DNA from: CAZTTG01 sp964615935
GTDB lineage: Bacteria > Planctomycetota > UBA1135 > GCA-002686595
Assembly (NCBI GenBank): GCA_964615935.1
Contig: CAZTTG010000002.1
Location: 1 to 64,000, forward strand
Direction of reading: 5' to 3'
Length of the DNA: 64,000 bases
The translations under genes were made by a program, and so were the position numbers. The notes beneath the pieces were generated by a model. The model saw only the letters and a list, made by a program, of their open reading frames with translations, was not told the origin of the DNA and made no database searches. Shown here in pieces: positions 35,556-44,426 of this stretch (its first letter is position 1; every line of letters begins with the position of its first letter).

Positions 35556-36184
35556 ACGTCCACCGGCAGCCAGGGGTGCGCCCAGACCTCCTCCACGGAG
35601 AAGCCGCCGGCGCCGTCCAGGTGGGGCGCGATCCTCTCGCGCGGCACGTGCCGGCGGTTGACCCCCATCAGGGCGGCGGCCGCGAGTTCCTGGGTCGCGA
35701 AGGCCCGCAGGAAGGCCCGGATGGTGCGCGTTCCGTCGGGTCCGCCGTCCCACTGGGTGCGGTAGCGCTCGGGCAGGCCCCGCCTCCGGCCGGTCTCGGT
35801 CGGGACGTAGGGCGGGTTGAAGACCGCGAAGTCGAGCTCGCCCTCGAGACCCTCGAAGAGGGAGCCGCAGGAGACCGGGAGCGGCGCGTCGTTCGCCGCC
35901 AGGCTCTCGGCGGCCCGGGCGGCGATGGCGGGGTCGACGTCGGTGCAGCTCACCCGGCAGTCCAGCCGCCGCCACAGCCACAGCCCGATCGCGGCCGCGC
36001 TCCCGCACCCCAGGTCCAGCACCCGCGAGCCGCGGGGGATTCGCTGGCGGGCCTTTCGCAGGAGGGCCAGGGTGGTGGCGTCGAAGTAGTGCTCGCCGGG
36101 CGACAGGGGCGGGAAGCGGCCTCCCAGAAGGAGCCGCGCCGCGAGCGGCGAGCGGGTCGCGCGACGGATGATCCGGTGAAGCAA
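35498..36184 (-). CDS. HemK-like class I SAM methyltransferase
   Basis: 228 residues. It contains the SAM motif V-L-D-L-G-C-G-S-A-A-A-I and the V-F-N-P-P-Y-V-P-T-E motif (N-P-P-Y) of enzymes that methylate planar nitrogen, such as HemK/PrmC-like protein glutamine or nucleobase amino groups. It is shorter than PrmC (~280) and lacks its N-terminal helical domain, so it may be a relative rather than the release-factor enzyme. It converges on the carbamoyltransferase gene; the last 58 bp are shared on opposite strands. Confidence 0.87.
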   Translation of the reverse strand: MLHRIIRRATRSPLAARLLLGGRFPPLSPGEHYFDATTLALLRKARQRIPRGSRVLDLGCGSAAAIGLWLWRRLDCRVSCTDVDPAIAARAAESLAANDAPLPVSCGSLFEGLEGELDFAVFNPPYVPTETGRRRGLPERYRTQWDGGPDGTRTIRAFLRAFATQELAAAALMGVNRRHVPRERIAPHLDGAGGFSVEEVWAHPWLPVDVYVLVRTKSPMARTSSPVE

Positions 36185-36279
36185 GGGACCTCGAGCTCCG
36201 CGGTCGACGGTAGCGAAGCGCGGGGCGGACGGTCAACCGGCGATCGGATCGGGCGCGAGGCTCGGCGGCGCGGGCCGCC

Positions 36280-39200
36280 CTACCGCGGGTCGCCCAGGAA
36301 GACGAAGGCCGCCCAGTAGAAGGGATGTCCGTAGTCCCTGCGCACGGCCCTGCGGGCCTCCGCGAATGCGGCCAGCTTGCTCGCGTGCCGGCCGTCCAGC
36401 AATCTCCGGTAGAAGCCCGCCATGAGCCGGGCCGTGCACCGGTCGTCCACCTTCCAGAGGCTGGCGACGACCGCGGGCGCTCCGGCGTAGAAGAAGCCGA
36501 CTGGAAGTGCCATCAGGCTGTCACCTATCCGGATGCCGCGGTGGGTCTCGCAGGCGGAGAGCGTGACCAGCTCGCACTCGGACAGCCGGCCGCGCCAGCT
36601 CCGGATCAGATCCTCCAGTCGGAGGAAGCCCATGTCATCGGGAGTCGGATGGTCCGGCCTCGCCAGCGCCAGACTGGCGTCGTAGGGCCTCGTGACGCTT
36701 CCCATCAGACCGTGGGTGGCCAGGTGGAGGAGGTTCACCCCCGCGAGGCGTCCCTCCATCTCCGTCAGGGTCGCGTCCCCGCCCGAGAGGAGCACGAGCT
36801 GGCCCCCGGCCGCCTTCACGCTCCCGGCGATGGCCGCGGCCTCGAGCCTCGTGCCGGGAAGCGGCGCCAGCCGGTCCCCGTACAGCCGGATCAGATCGAT
36901 GGCGCTCGGGTCGTCCAGCCCGGGCTCCGAGTCAGAGTGGACGTCGTCGGGATCGGGCAGCTCGCCCGGGCGACGAGCCCCCGATGGGAGCCCGTGGAAG
37001 CTCGGATCGGCGAGGACCAGCGCCGAGATGCCCGCCGGACCTCGAGCGAGCTGGCCGTCGCGGATCGCGGCCCGATCCACCAGCAGGGAGCCCGAGGGGA
37101 CGTAGACCAGCGGGGGGCCCTCGTCCAGCAGCGTCCGAGCGGCTCCCCAGCTCGCCGACGGCTCCACGACGAGCGCCTCCATGGGGATGCCGTTCAGGGG
37201 GCCGTCGGGGAGGACGACGACCCTCCTCGCAGCCTTCACCTCCGCCCACACCTCGGTCGGCAGCAGGGCCGCGAACAGCTCGTGGGAGGCCGAGATCGCG
37301 GGCGCCGAGGATCTCGGCTCCGCTGGCTCTCCGAGGGGCTCGCCGCGATCGGGACCGGCCGCTGGCCTGTGGCTCAGCTCGAAGCGCAGGATCGCGGCGA
37401 GCTCGTCCAGGCGATCCAGGGCCGGCTCCCCCTCGGCGAGGAGGTGCCCCTCGATCGGCGCCTTCCCGGCCTCCCAGCCCTGACGGGAGCGAGCCATCAG
37501 CAGGACGAGCGCCTCGTCCAGCCACGCGAAGGCCAGCAGGAGCTCGCCCTCTCCCAGCGCGTCGCGGATCGTCGAGGGGCTGGCCGGCCTTCCCTCCGGG
37601 TACACCTCCCGGAGCTCGGCCTGGACCACGGCCACGGCCTCGCCCAGACGACGGCGCACGTCCTTGATCGCCTCGACCTGGTCGATGGCCATTCGGCGGC
37701 CCTCGTCCGGATCCAGGTCGGAGCGGGCCTGGATCGCGAAGAGGGCGGACTCAGCCTCCCGAGCGCGGATCCTGACGGCCTCCTCGGCCGCCAGGGCCGC
37801 CTCGAGCCTCGCCAGGGCATCGGGATCGGCCGACCGACGGGCCTCCGCGAGCACGTCGACCTCGCTGCGCGCCATCAGGTCCAGGATCGAGCGGGCTCGG
37901 CCCCTCTCGAGGGCTTCGAGGGCCCTCTCGGGCCGCTTGCGGCGAACCATCAGGCGCGCGTACTCCGCCGCGGCATGGGGCAGGCCCAGCTTCCCGGCGT
38001 AGGCGGCCCGCTCGAGCTCGGCGCCGGCCACCTGGGGGCGGAGGATCTCCATGATCTCGAGGGCCTCCCCCAGTCGAGCGCGGGCCGCGGCCAGGTTGCC
38101 CTGCACGTAGTGGACGTCGGCCAGGCCCTCGAGGCTCTCGGCCACGTGCGGGTGCATGGGGCCGCAGATCCCCATGCGGAGATCCAGCGCCTCGCGAAAG
38201 CCCCGCTCGGCCCGGGCGAGGTCGCCGCGCAGGTATCGCACGCGTGCGAGGGCGTGAAGAGTGCTGGCGATGTCGGGGTGCCCTTCGATCAGCGACGCAC
38301 GCCGCAAGCCCAGGGCCTCCTGGTAGATCCTCTCCGCCTCTTCGAGCTCGCCGCGGGCCTCCCGGATCCAGGCCGACACGTGCCGAGCGCGGGCGACGAG
38401 CCAGCCAGGCTCGCCCTCCAGCATCGACAGCGCGCTGTCACAGTGTGGGGGCGCGGCGTCCGGATCGTCCAGGGCAATGAGGGCCTCGGCGACCTTCAGG
38501 TTCGCGAGGGGCAGCCCTATCCGATCCCCCTCGGCGTTGAGGGGCACCCCGACGCCATGCTCATCGGGCATCGATCGCACCCTGCCCAGGACGTCCCGGT
38601 AGCCATCGAGCGCCTCGGGATAGGCGCCTTTCGCGTAGCTCGCGTCGGCTACCTTCATCTGCAGCCGCGCGACTTCCGAGCTGCGCTCGCCGCTGAGCCT
38701 GCGATACAGGTTGAGGGCCTCGCGGTAGCAGGGCTCGGCTGCGGCGTAGTCTCCCAGGGCGAGCAGAACGTCGCCGAGCGCGTTGAGGACGCGCGCCACG
38801 TGGAGGTTCCCGTCGAACACGTCTCGCGCGGTTCTCAACGCCTCCCTGTACATCTCCTCCGCGCCGAGATGGTCGAGCGCCTGCAGCCGCACATCGCCCA
38901 GTCCGAGGATGGCCAGGATCGCGCCCCAATGTCCATCGGGGTACGCGGTGCGTATTGCGGCCAGGGACTCGCGGAACGAGTGCTCAGCGCCGGCGCGGTC
39001 CTCCCGGGCCAGGCGAATCGTCGCCAGCACGAAGTGGGCGATGGCGAGATGCCCCCCCTCCCGCTCCCTTCCTCCGAGGATCCTCAAGGATGCCTGCACG
39101 TGCTCCTCGGCCGTCACGAGTCGGCCCGTCATCCGGTGGATCGAGCCCAGGAACGACAGGGCCTCTGCCGTGGAGGCCGCCTGCGGACCGTGCAGATCTC

Positions 39201-40077
39201 TCCGCAGTTCCAGCAGCCTGGTATAGAGGGGCTCCGACTCGCCCGGGTTCCTCAGGAACACCATGTTGGCATACGTCCCCAGGTACTGGATGGCGGCGGG
39301 GTCCTCCTCCCCGAACAGCCGCCGGCGAGTGCGCCAGGCCTCGCCGGCGATCGGCTCCGTTTCCATGCGCCGCTGGGGGGGGTACTTGATGAGGTTGGCG
39401 AGGGCGTAGAGGCTCTCGGCCACCTGCGGATGCTCGTCCCCCAGCACCCTGCGCCGCATGGCGATGGCCTGGCGATACAGCGACTCGGCCTCTTCGCGCC
39501 AGCCCGTGCGGGCGCGGGCCATGCCCTGCCGGTAGATGCACGAGGCCACCTCCTCGTGCTCCGTCCCGAGGAGCTCGCGGCGGATCGCGAGCTGCTCCCG
39601 CAAGGCCACCTCGGCGTCCCCGTGGCGCTTCTCGGAGAGAGACAGAGAGACCTCCTCGTCCGCCCGATCGGCTCGCGCCAGCCTCCGCTGGTCCTCGGCC
39701 GAGAGCCGCGCAGCCCTCTCCAAGGTCTCGACCAGCCGCCGCGCATCCGCGGTCTCCCACCACTCCCGCGGCCCCTCCGGCGCAGCCCAGTGCGGCTGAA
39801 ACCGCCTGCGGATCCTCAGGAGCTTCTTCGCCGCGAGAAGGGCCTTCGCATAGCCGCCCTGATGCCGCAGCTCCCGGATCTCCTCCTCCAGCTCCGCGGC
39901 TTCCCTCGCCTTCCTCTCCGGGAGCTCAGGGCGCTGGGGACCTACCTCCAGGTCCTCGTCCGGCTCGACAGCCGGCACCGGGTCCTGCGCGGACTCCTCG
40001 GTGGAATCCGGCGCTCCCCTGGCCAGCAGCAGCGCTCCGAGAAGGAGCAGCGATGTCGTTCCGAACGTGATCTCCAT
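36280..40077 (-). CDS. TPR-CHAT caspase-like protease, copy 1
   Basis: 1265 residues. A leader/anchor (T-S-L-L-L-L-G-A-L-L-L-A-R-G) suggests export or membrane attachment. An acidic stretch and helices carrying a W-W-E-T-A-D-A-R-R-L-V-E-T-L block are followed by about ten TPR units (roughly 150-760; e.g. A-E-S-L-Y-R-Q-A-I-A-M-R-R-R-V-L-G), then an Arg/Glu-rich coiled coil (about 770-880). The CHAT domain fills 950-1265 with H-L-A-T-H-G (His1122) and L-S-A-C-E-T (Cys1176), the caspase-like dyad, and ends in F-Y-W-A-A-F-V-F-L-G-D-P-R. CHAT proteases elsewhere act in regulated cleavage, for example TPR-CHAT in type III-E CRISPR. It sits 37 bp downstream of a paralogue, same strand. A GAGGG sits before the ATG. 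Confidence 0.93.
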   Translation of the reverse strand: MEITFGTTSLLLLGALLLARGAPDSTEESAQDPVPAVEPDEDLEVGPQRPELPERKAREAAELEEEIRELRHQGGYAKALLAAKKLLRIRRRFQPHWAAPEGPREWWETADARRLVETLERAARLSAEDQRRLARADRADEEVSLSLSEKRHGDAEVALREQLAIRRELLGTEHEEVASCIYRQGMARARTGWREEAESLYRQAIAMRRRVLGDEHPQVAESLYALANLIKYPPQRRMETEPIAGEAWRTRRRLFGEEDPAAIQYLGTYANMVFLRNPGESEPLYTRLLELRRDLHGPQAASTAEALSFLGSIHRMTGRLVTAEEHVQASLRILGGREREGGHLAIAHFVLATIRLAREDRAGAEHSFRESLAAIRTAYPDGHWGAILAILGLGDVRLQALDHLGAEEMYREALRTARDVFDGNLHVARVLNALGDVLLALGDYAAAEPCYREALNLYRRLSGERSSEVARLQMKVADASYAKGAYPEALDGYRDVLGRVRSMPDEHGVGVPLNAEGDRIGLPLANLKVAEALIALDDPDAAPPHCDSALSMLEGEPGWLVARARHVSAWIREARGELEEAERIYQEALGLRRASLIEGHPDIASTLHALARVRYLRGDLARAERGFREALDLRMGICGPMHPHVAESLEGLADVHYVQGNLAAARARLGEALEIMEILRPQVAGAELERAAYAGKLGLPHAAAEYARLMVRRKRPERALEALERGRARSILDLMARSEVDVLAEARRSADPDALARLEAALAAEEAVRIRAREAESALFAIQARSDLDPDEGRRMAIDQVEAIKDVRRRLGEAVAVVQAELREVYPEGRPASPSTIRDALGEGELLLAFAWLDEALVLLMARSRQGWEAGKAPIEGHLLAEGEPALDRLDELAAILRFELSHRPAAGPDRGEPLGEPAEPRSSAPAISASHELFAALLPTEVWAEVKAARRVVVLPDGPLNGIPMEALVVEPSASWGAARTLLDEGPPLVYVPSGSLLVDRAAIRDGQLARGPAGISALVLADPSFHGLPSGARRPGELPDPDDVHSDSEPGLDDPSAIDLIRLYGDRLAPLPGTRLEAAAIAGSVKAAGGQLVLLSGGDATLTEMEGRLAGVNLLHLATHGLMGSVTRPYDASLALARPDHPTPDDMGFLRLEDLIRSWRGRLSECELVTLSACETHRGIRIGDSLMALPVGFFYAGAPAVVASLWKVDDRCTARLMAGFYRRLLDGRHASKLAAFAEARRAVRRDYGHPFYWAAFVFLGDPR

Positions 40078-40086
40078 GAACCGGCC

Positions 40087-40106
40087 CTCGGACGCTCACC
40101 TCCGAG
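40087..40106 (-). promoter_or_regulatory. Hairpin between the tandem CHAT genes, touching the ribosome site
   Basis: CTCGGA (40087-40092) and TCCGAG (40101-40106) form a perfect 6-bp stem with an 8-base loop in the 37-bp spacer. On the minus strand the second arm runs into the GAGGG in front of the downstream CHAT gene, so the fold could limit its translation unless ribosomes finish the upstream gene. Inferred from sequence only. Confidence 0.3.
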
Positions 40107-40114
40107 CGATCAGG

Positions 40115-43100
40115 TCACCGCGGGTCTCCCAGGTACACGAAGGGCGCCCAGTAGAAGGGATGCACCTGCTCCTTGCGGAACGCCTTCCGAGTCTCCGTGA
40201 ACAGGGTCAGCTTGTCGCCCTGCCGATCGTCGAGGATCCTCTCGTAGAAGCTCCCCATGAGATCGGCGGTGCACTTGTCGTCCACCTTCCAGAGGCTGGC
40301 GATGACCGCCGGGGCACCCGCGTAGAAGAACCCGATGGGCAGGGCCATGTAGCTGTCGCCGATCTGCTCGCCGCTGGCGGTCTCGCAGGCCGAGAGCACG
40401 ACCAGCTCGCAGCTCTTGAGCCGGCCGCGCCAGGATCGGACCAGGTCCTCCAGGCGCAGGAAGCCCACGTCGCCCGGCGTCAGGCGGTCCGGCGGGCTCA
40501 GCGCCAGGCAGGCGTCGAAGGGTCGGCTGGCGCTACCCGTCAGGCCGTGCGTGGCCAGGTGCAGGAAGCGCCTGCCGGGAAGCTCCTCGAGGAGCCTGGA
40601 CTGCGTCGCCTCCCGGTCCCTGATCAGGAGCACTTTCCGTTCTCCGACTCGGCGGAAGGCCTGCACGATGCGAGTACCCTCCGCGCGTGTGCCAGGCAGG
40701 TCCGGAAGTTCCTCGAACAGGCTCCGACTCCTATCGGCGCCCTCCTCCGCCTTCCTCGCCCCCGGGCCCTGCTCCTCCGCATCGCCACCGGAGGTCCTCC
40801 GTACGGATCGCTTCGGTCGGAACTCCGGGTCCGCGACCACCAGCGCGGAGATCCGCCCGGGCCCCCGAACGAGCTGCCCGCGGCGCGCCTCGGCGCGGTC
40901 GATCAGGACGGAGGCCGACGCGCCGTAGACCACCTCCGGACCCACATCGAGAAGGACCCTGGAGACCTGCCAGTTCGGGCCCGCCTCCACCACCAGCGCC
41001 TCGAAGGGGATGGCGTTCAGGGGGCCATCGGGCAGGAGGAGGACCCGGCCCTTCGACCGGACCTCCTCCCAGACCTCGTCCGGAATCAGGGCGCGGAAGA
41101 GCTCGGCGGACGCGTCGATGGCCCCCCGATCCAGCGCCTTTCCCCTCTCGAGCCGCTCCCCCCGGCTGCCCCGGGTGGCCTGCGCCGCCGCCGCGTCCGT
41201 CATCGAGGCCCGAACCCTGCCGGCGAGGCCGGCCAGCCGGGCCATGGCCTCCCTTCCCTCGGCGAGGACGTGTCCGGAGACGGACCCACCTCCGGAGCCG
41301 GGCGGCACCACCAGGAGCAGGAGCATCTCGCCGGTCCAGGCATAGCCGAGCAGCAGCTCGTCCTGCCTCAGCAGGTTCCGGATCCGGCTGGCCCTCGCCG
41401 GGCTTCCCTGGGGGTACAGCGTCCAGAGCTCCTCCATCACCCCGGCGAAGGCCCGGCCCTCCTCGCGTCGCGCCTCCTTCAGCGCCTCCACGGCCTCGAC
41501 GATCCGCCGGCTCTTCTCCGGCCCCTCGAGGTCCGATCGATCGTGCGCTTCCGCGATTCGGGACTCCGCGGCGAGGATCTTCCCCCGGGCCTCCTCTTCG
41601 GCAGCGAGGGCCTTCTCCAGCCGCGCCCGCGTCTCCGGATCGGCGGACCGCAGCGCGTTCTCGACGACGTCCGCCTCGCCCCGCGCCAGCAGGTCCAGGA
41701 TCGCGCGCGCCCGCCCCCGCTCGAAGGCCTCCAGGGCATGGCGCCATCGGCCGCGATCGACCATCAGCCGCACGTAGTCCGCCGCGCAGGCTGGCAGACC
41801 GAGCCGATCGGCATACCGCGCCCGTGCGACCTCCTCGCCCAGGACCTGCGGGCGCAGGAGGTCCATCATCCCCAGCGCTTCGCTGAGCGCCTCTTCGGCT
41901 TCCTCCATCCGCCCCAGCCCGTACAGCGCTCCTGCCAGGCCGTCGAGGCTCCGGGCGATGTCCGGATGGACGCCCCCAAAGAGCTCCCGCTGCATGACCA
42001 AGGCCTCACGGAAGCCCTCCTCTGCCCGCCCGAAGTCTCCCCGGACGTAGCGAGCGCGTGCCAGGCTGCACAGGGCCGAGGCGATGGCGGGATGTGGTGC
42101 TTCATGGAGCTCGCGCTGGATGGAGAGAGCCTCTCGGAACCGCGCCTCCGCAGAGACCGGTTCCCCCCGAGCCTCCCGAATCTCGCCCTGCGCCAGCTTG
42201 GCCATGGCCATGGGGGCGTTCCTCGGACCCGCGGCGCCCCCGAGCATCTCCAGCGCCCGCTGGCCGCGCGACTCCGCCTCATCCGTGTTGCCGAGAGCGA
42301 CGAGCGCTCTCGCCAATCGAACATTGCTCGACGCGACATCCGGATGCCAGCTACCCAGAAGCTCGTGGCGAATCTCCAGCGACTGGAGGTACTGCTCCCG
42401 AGCCCCGGGTGCGTTGCCTCGCGCAAGCATCAGGTCTCCGAGTCCATCCAGGGTCCGGGACAACCGAAGGGGCCAGATGCGGCCGTACGAGTTCCAGATC
42501 TCCATTGCCTCTCGGTGCTGGAGCTCGGATTCGACGTAGTCGCCCATGACTAGGAGGACCGTGGCCAGTGCTTCGAGGCACTCTCCGGTATGCAGGTGGA
42601 CGCCGATCGACTCCCTCCAGACTGCTACCGCCTCCTGGAAACACGCCTCGGCACCCAGGTAGTCGCACTCGTCGTTCAGCACCGATCCCAGGCCACTGTG
42701 GCAGTGTCCCGACCAGAGGCTTCGGCCGAATTCACTCCCGGCCTCGACCTCGATTCCCCTCCTGAAGCACGCGGCTGCGCCATCGGCCTCGTCTCTCTGG
42801 CGGTACAGCGTTCCGAGGGTGTGCTCCAAGGAGGCCTCCAAGTACCCAATCTGCAGCGAGGGATTCGCGGAGATGATCTCGAGAGCCTCGCGGTAGAATT
42901 CCTCGGCTCTCTGGAGGTCCTCGAGGCGCTGGGATGCAATGCCGAGGTATCTCAGATTGTCCACCAGAGGAGGGGAGTCCGGCCCGAACAACTCCCGTCG
43001 CAAGGCCGACGCCTCGACGAGTACACTCATCCCCGGCCGCGAATTCCCGCACTCGACGAGCGAGTAGCCGTAATGCTCCATATACGGGATCGTCGAGGCG

Positions 43101-43906
43101 TCTCTCTCGCCGAATAGCCCGCATCGGATCTGCCAGGCTTCGCGGCACAGTGCTGTCTTCTCGGCGGATCCCATCTCGGGGTGGAATACGTGGGCGAGGC
43201 CGAAGCAGCTCTCGGCGAGCTGGGGGTGGACCCCCCCCAGAATCGTGCGCTCCAGCTCGACGGCCTCCCGGTAGGTCGATAGGGCCTTGGGGTGATCCAG
43301 CAGACGGGAGTGCACGCCTGCGAGGCTATGGAGGCACGAGGCCACTCCCTGGTTTGCGGGCCCCAGCAGCCGCTTCCGGATCTCGAGCTGTCCCGCAAGC
43401 TCATCGCGAGCCTCCTGGAGACGGTTCTCGGCCATCATCAACGCCACGACGACGTCGGAGCGGTCCGCCCCCGCCAGCTGGGCCGCATCCTCTTCGGACA
43501 GCCCTGCGGCGATCTCCAGCGTCTCGACGAGCAGACGGGCGTCCGTCGTCTGCCACCACTCCTCCGGCCCCTGCGGAGTTGTCCAGCGTGGCTGATACCG
43601 CTCCCGGATCCTCAGGAGCTTCCGGGCCCGGAGCAACGCCTCGTCATACCGGCCGGCCTCTCGCAGCTCCCGGACCTCCCCCTCCAGCCTGCTGGCTTCC
43701 CTGGCCCTCTTCGGAGGGAGCTCGCTCGGCCGCTCGTAGCCGGAGGCGGCGTCCTCGAAGGGCTCGTCGGCACCACCGGCCTCCTGAGCTGGGGCCGCTC
43801 CGGTCCGCAGGGACGTCTCCCTCTCGCCGGTGCGGTCGCCCCGGATTCCGGGGCAAAGGAGCGCACCGGCGATGGCGCACGAGGCCGCTGCGGCGATCCG
43901 GTTCAC
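40115..43906 (-). CDS. TPR-CHAT caspase-like protease, copy 2
   Basis: 1263 residues from a GTG at 43906 that follows GGGGGAG at suitable spacing and opens a leader (I-A-A-A-A-S-C-A-I-A-G-A-L-L-C-P-G). The order matches copy 1: an acidic region, the shared W-W-Q-T-T-D-A-R-L-L-V-E-T-L block, about a dozen TPR units, a coiled coil, and a CHAT domain with H-L-A-T-H-G (His1120) and L-S-A-C-E-T (Cys1174), ending in F-Y-W-A-P-F-V-Y-L-G-D-P-R. The CHAT part is clearly closer between copies than the TPR part. This suggests duplication followed by TPR divergence, hence different partners. The catalytic pair is intact, so active proteolysis is expected. A cleavage target is unknown. Confidence 0.93.
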   Translation of the reverse strand: MNRIAAAASCAIAGALLCPGIRGDRTGERETSLRTGAAPAQEAGGADEPFEDAASGYERPSELPPKRAREASRLEGEVRELREAGRYDEALLRARKLLRIRERYQPRWTTPQGPEEWWQTTDARLLVETLEIAAGLSEEDAAQLAGADRSDVVVALMMAENRLQEARDELAGQLEIRKRLLGPANQGVASCLHSLAGVHSRLLDHPKALSTYREAVELERTILGGVHPQLAESCFGLAHVFHPEMGSAEKTALCREAWQIRCGLFGERDASTIPYMEHYGYSLVECGNSRPGMSVLVEASALRRELFGPDSPPLVDNLRYLGIASQRLEDLQRAEEFYREALEIISANPSLQIGYLEASLEHTLGTLYRQRDEADGAAACFRRGIEVEAGSEFGRSLWSGHCHSGLGSVLNDECDYLGAEACFQEAVAVWRESIGVHLHTGECLEALATVLLVMGDYVESELQHREAMEIWNSYGRIWPLRLSRTLDGLGDLMLARGNAPGAREQYLQSLEIRHELLGSWHPDVASSNVRLARALVALGNTDEAESRGQRALEMLGGAAGPRNAPMAMAKLAQGEIREARGEPVSAEARFREALSIQRELHEAPHPAIASALCSLARARYVRGDFGRAEEGFREALVMQRELFGGVHPDIARSLDGLAGALYGLGRMEEAEEALSEALGMMDLLRPQVLGEEVARARYADRLGLPACAADYVRLMVDRGRWRHALEAFERGRARAILDLLARGEADVVENALRSADPETRARLEKALAAEEEARGKILAAESRIAEAHDRSDLEGPEKSRRIVEAVEALKEARREEGRAFAGVMEELWTLYPQGSPARASRIRNLLRQDELLLGYAWTGEMLLLLVVPPGSGGGSVSGHVLAEGREAMARLAGLAGRVRASMTDAAAAQATRGSRGERLERGKALDRGAIDASAELFRALIPDEVWEEVRSKGRVLLLPDGPLNAIPFEALVVEAGPNWQVSRVLLDVGPEVVYGASASVLIDRAEARRGQLVRGPGRISALVVADPEFRPKRSVRRTSGGDAEEQGPGARKAEEGADRSRSLFEELPDLPGTRAEGTRIVQAFRRVGERKVLLIRDREATQSRLLEELPGRRFLHLATHGLTGSASRPFDACLALSPPDRLTPGDVGFLRLEDLVRSWRGRLKSCELVVLSACETASGEQIGDSYMALPIGFFYAGAPAVIASLWKVDDKCTADLMGSFYERILDDRQGDKLTLFTETRKAFRKEQVHPFYWAPFVYLGDPR

Positions 43907-44426
43907 CTCGCCATCTCCCCCTTTCCACACCAGATCACCACGGGCCCGAACGGGAGGCAACCGGCCCCGGGGAAGAAATGGGCCTACCTCAGCCAGAAGG
44001 CGAGGCGCGAGAGCCCCGACCGGGGGTGATTGCCCGTGGCGACCCGGAAGGCCCAGCCGCGCCCCGAGGGGGGACGGGGGCCCTGGCTCCCCTCGCGAGC
44101 GCGGAGGGTGAGGCGGGAGCTCGCCTTCGGCAGGTCCACCCCGCCTCGGCGGCGCAGGTGGATGGCGAAGTGGCGCGTGCGCCGGACGGTCTTCTTGGGA
44201 GGGAGGAGGAGGCCCGTCCCCTTGGTATCGCTGATGAACTTCATACCCGGGTGAGAGCCGGTCCGACCCGCGACTCACGCGGAATCACGGGCCCCCGCGG
44301 CCGGCGGCTCGAGGGGCGCGAGATCGACCGTTAGTCCTCCGTGCGCGCGGCTCTACACGGGGTGAGATGCAGAACGGACCGCGCAGGCGGGAGCCGGCGG
44401 GCGCGCCCGATCGAGCGCGCGCGCCC
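43907..44426. other. Intergenic region, no confident gene
   Basis: 520 bp between the second CHAT gene and the caspase gene. One minus-strand frame at 43984-44244 could give 86 residues beginning M-K-F-I-S-D-T-K-G and rich in Arg/Lys; it lacks a Shine-Dalgarno and resembles nothing I know, so I do not call it. No -10-like A/T box is obvious upstream of the CHAT gene. No tRNA-like fold was recognised. Confidence 0.45.

Noticed and set aside
36325..40200. Very long plus-strand open frame opposite CHAT copy 1
   Set aside because: Antisense to a gene with conserved TPR and CHAT motifs; its translation is low-complexity Arg/Gly/Leu/Pro with no motif.
36280..43906. Type III-E CRISPR (Craspase-like) locus, because of TPR-CHAT proteins
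   Set aside because: No repeat-spacer array, gRAMP/Cas7-11 or Csx30 gene is visible; only the protease type is similar.
43984..44244. 86-residue minus-strand frame beginning M-K-F-I-S-D-T-K-G
   Set aside because: No ribosome site, no recognisable family and strongly Arg-rich; probably a chance frame in GC-rich intergenic DNA.
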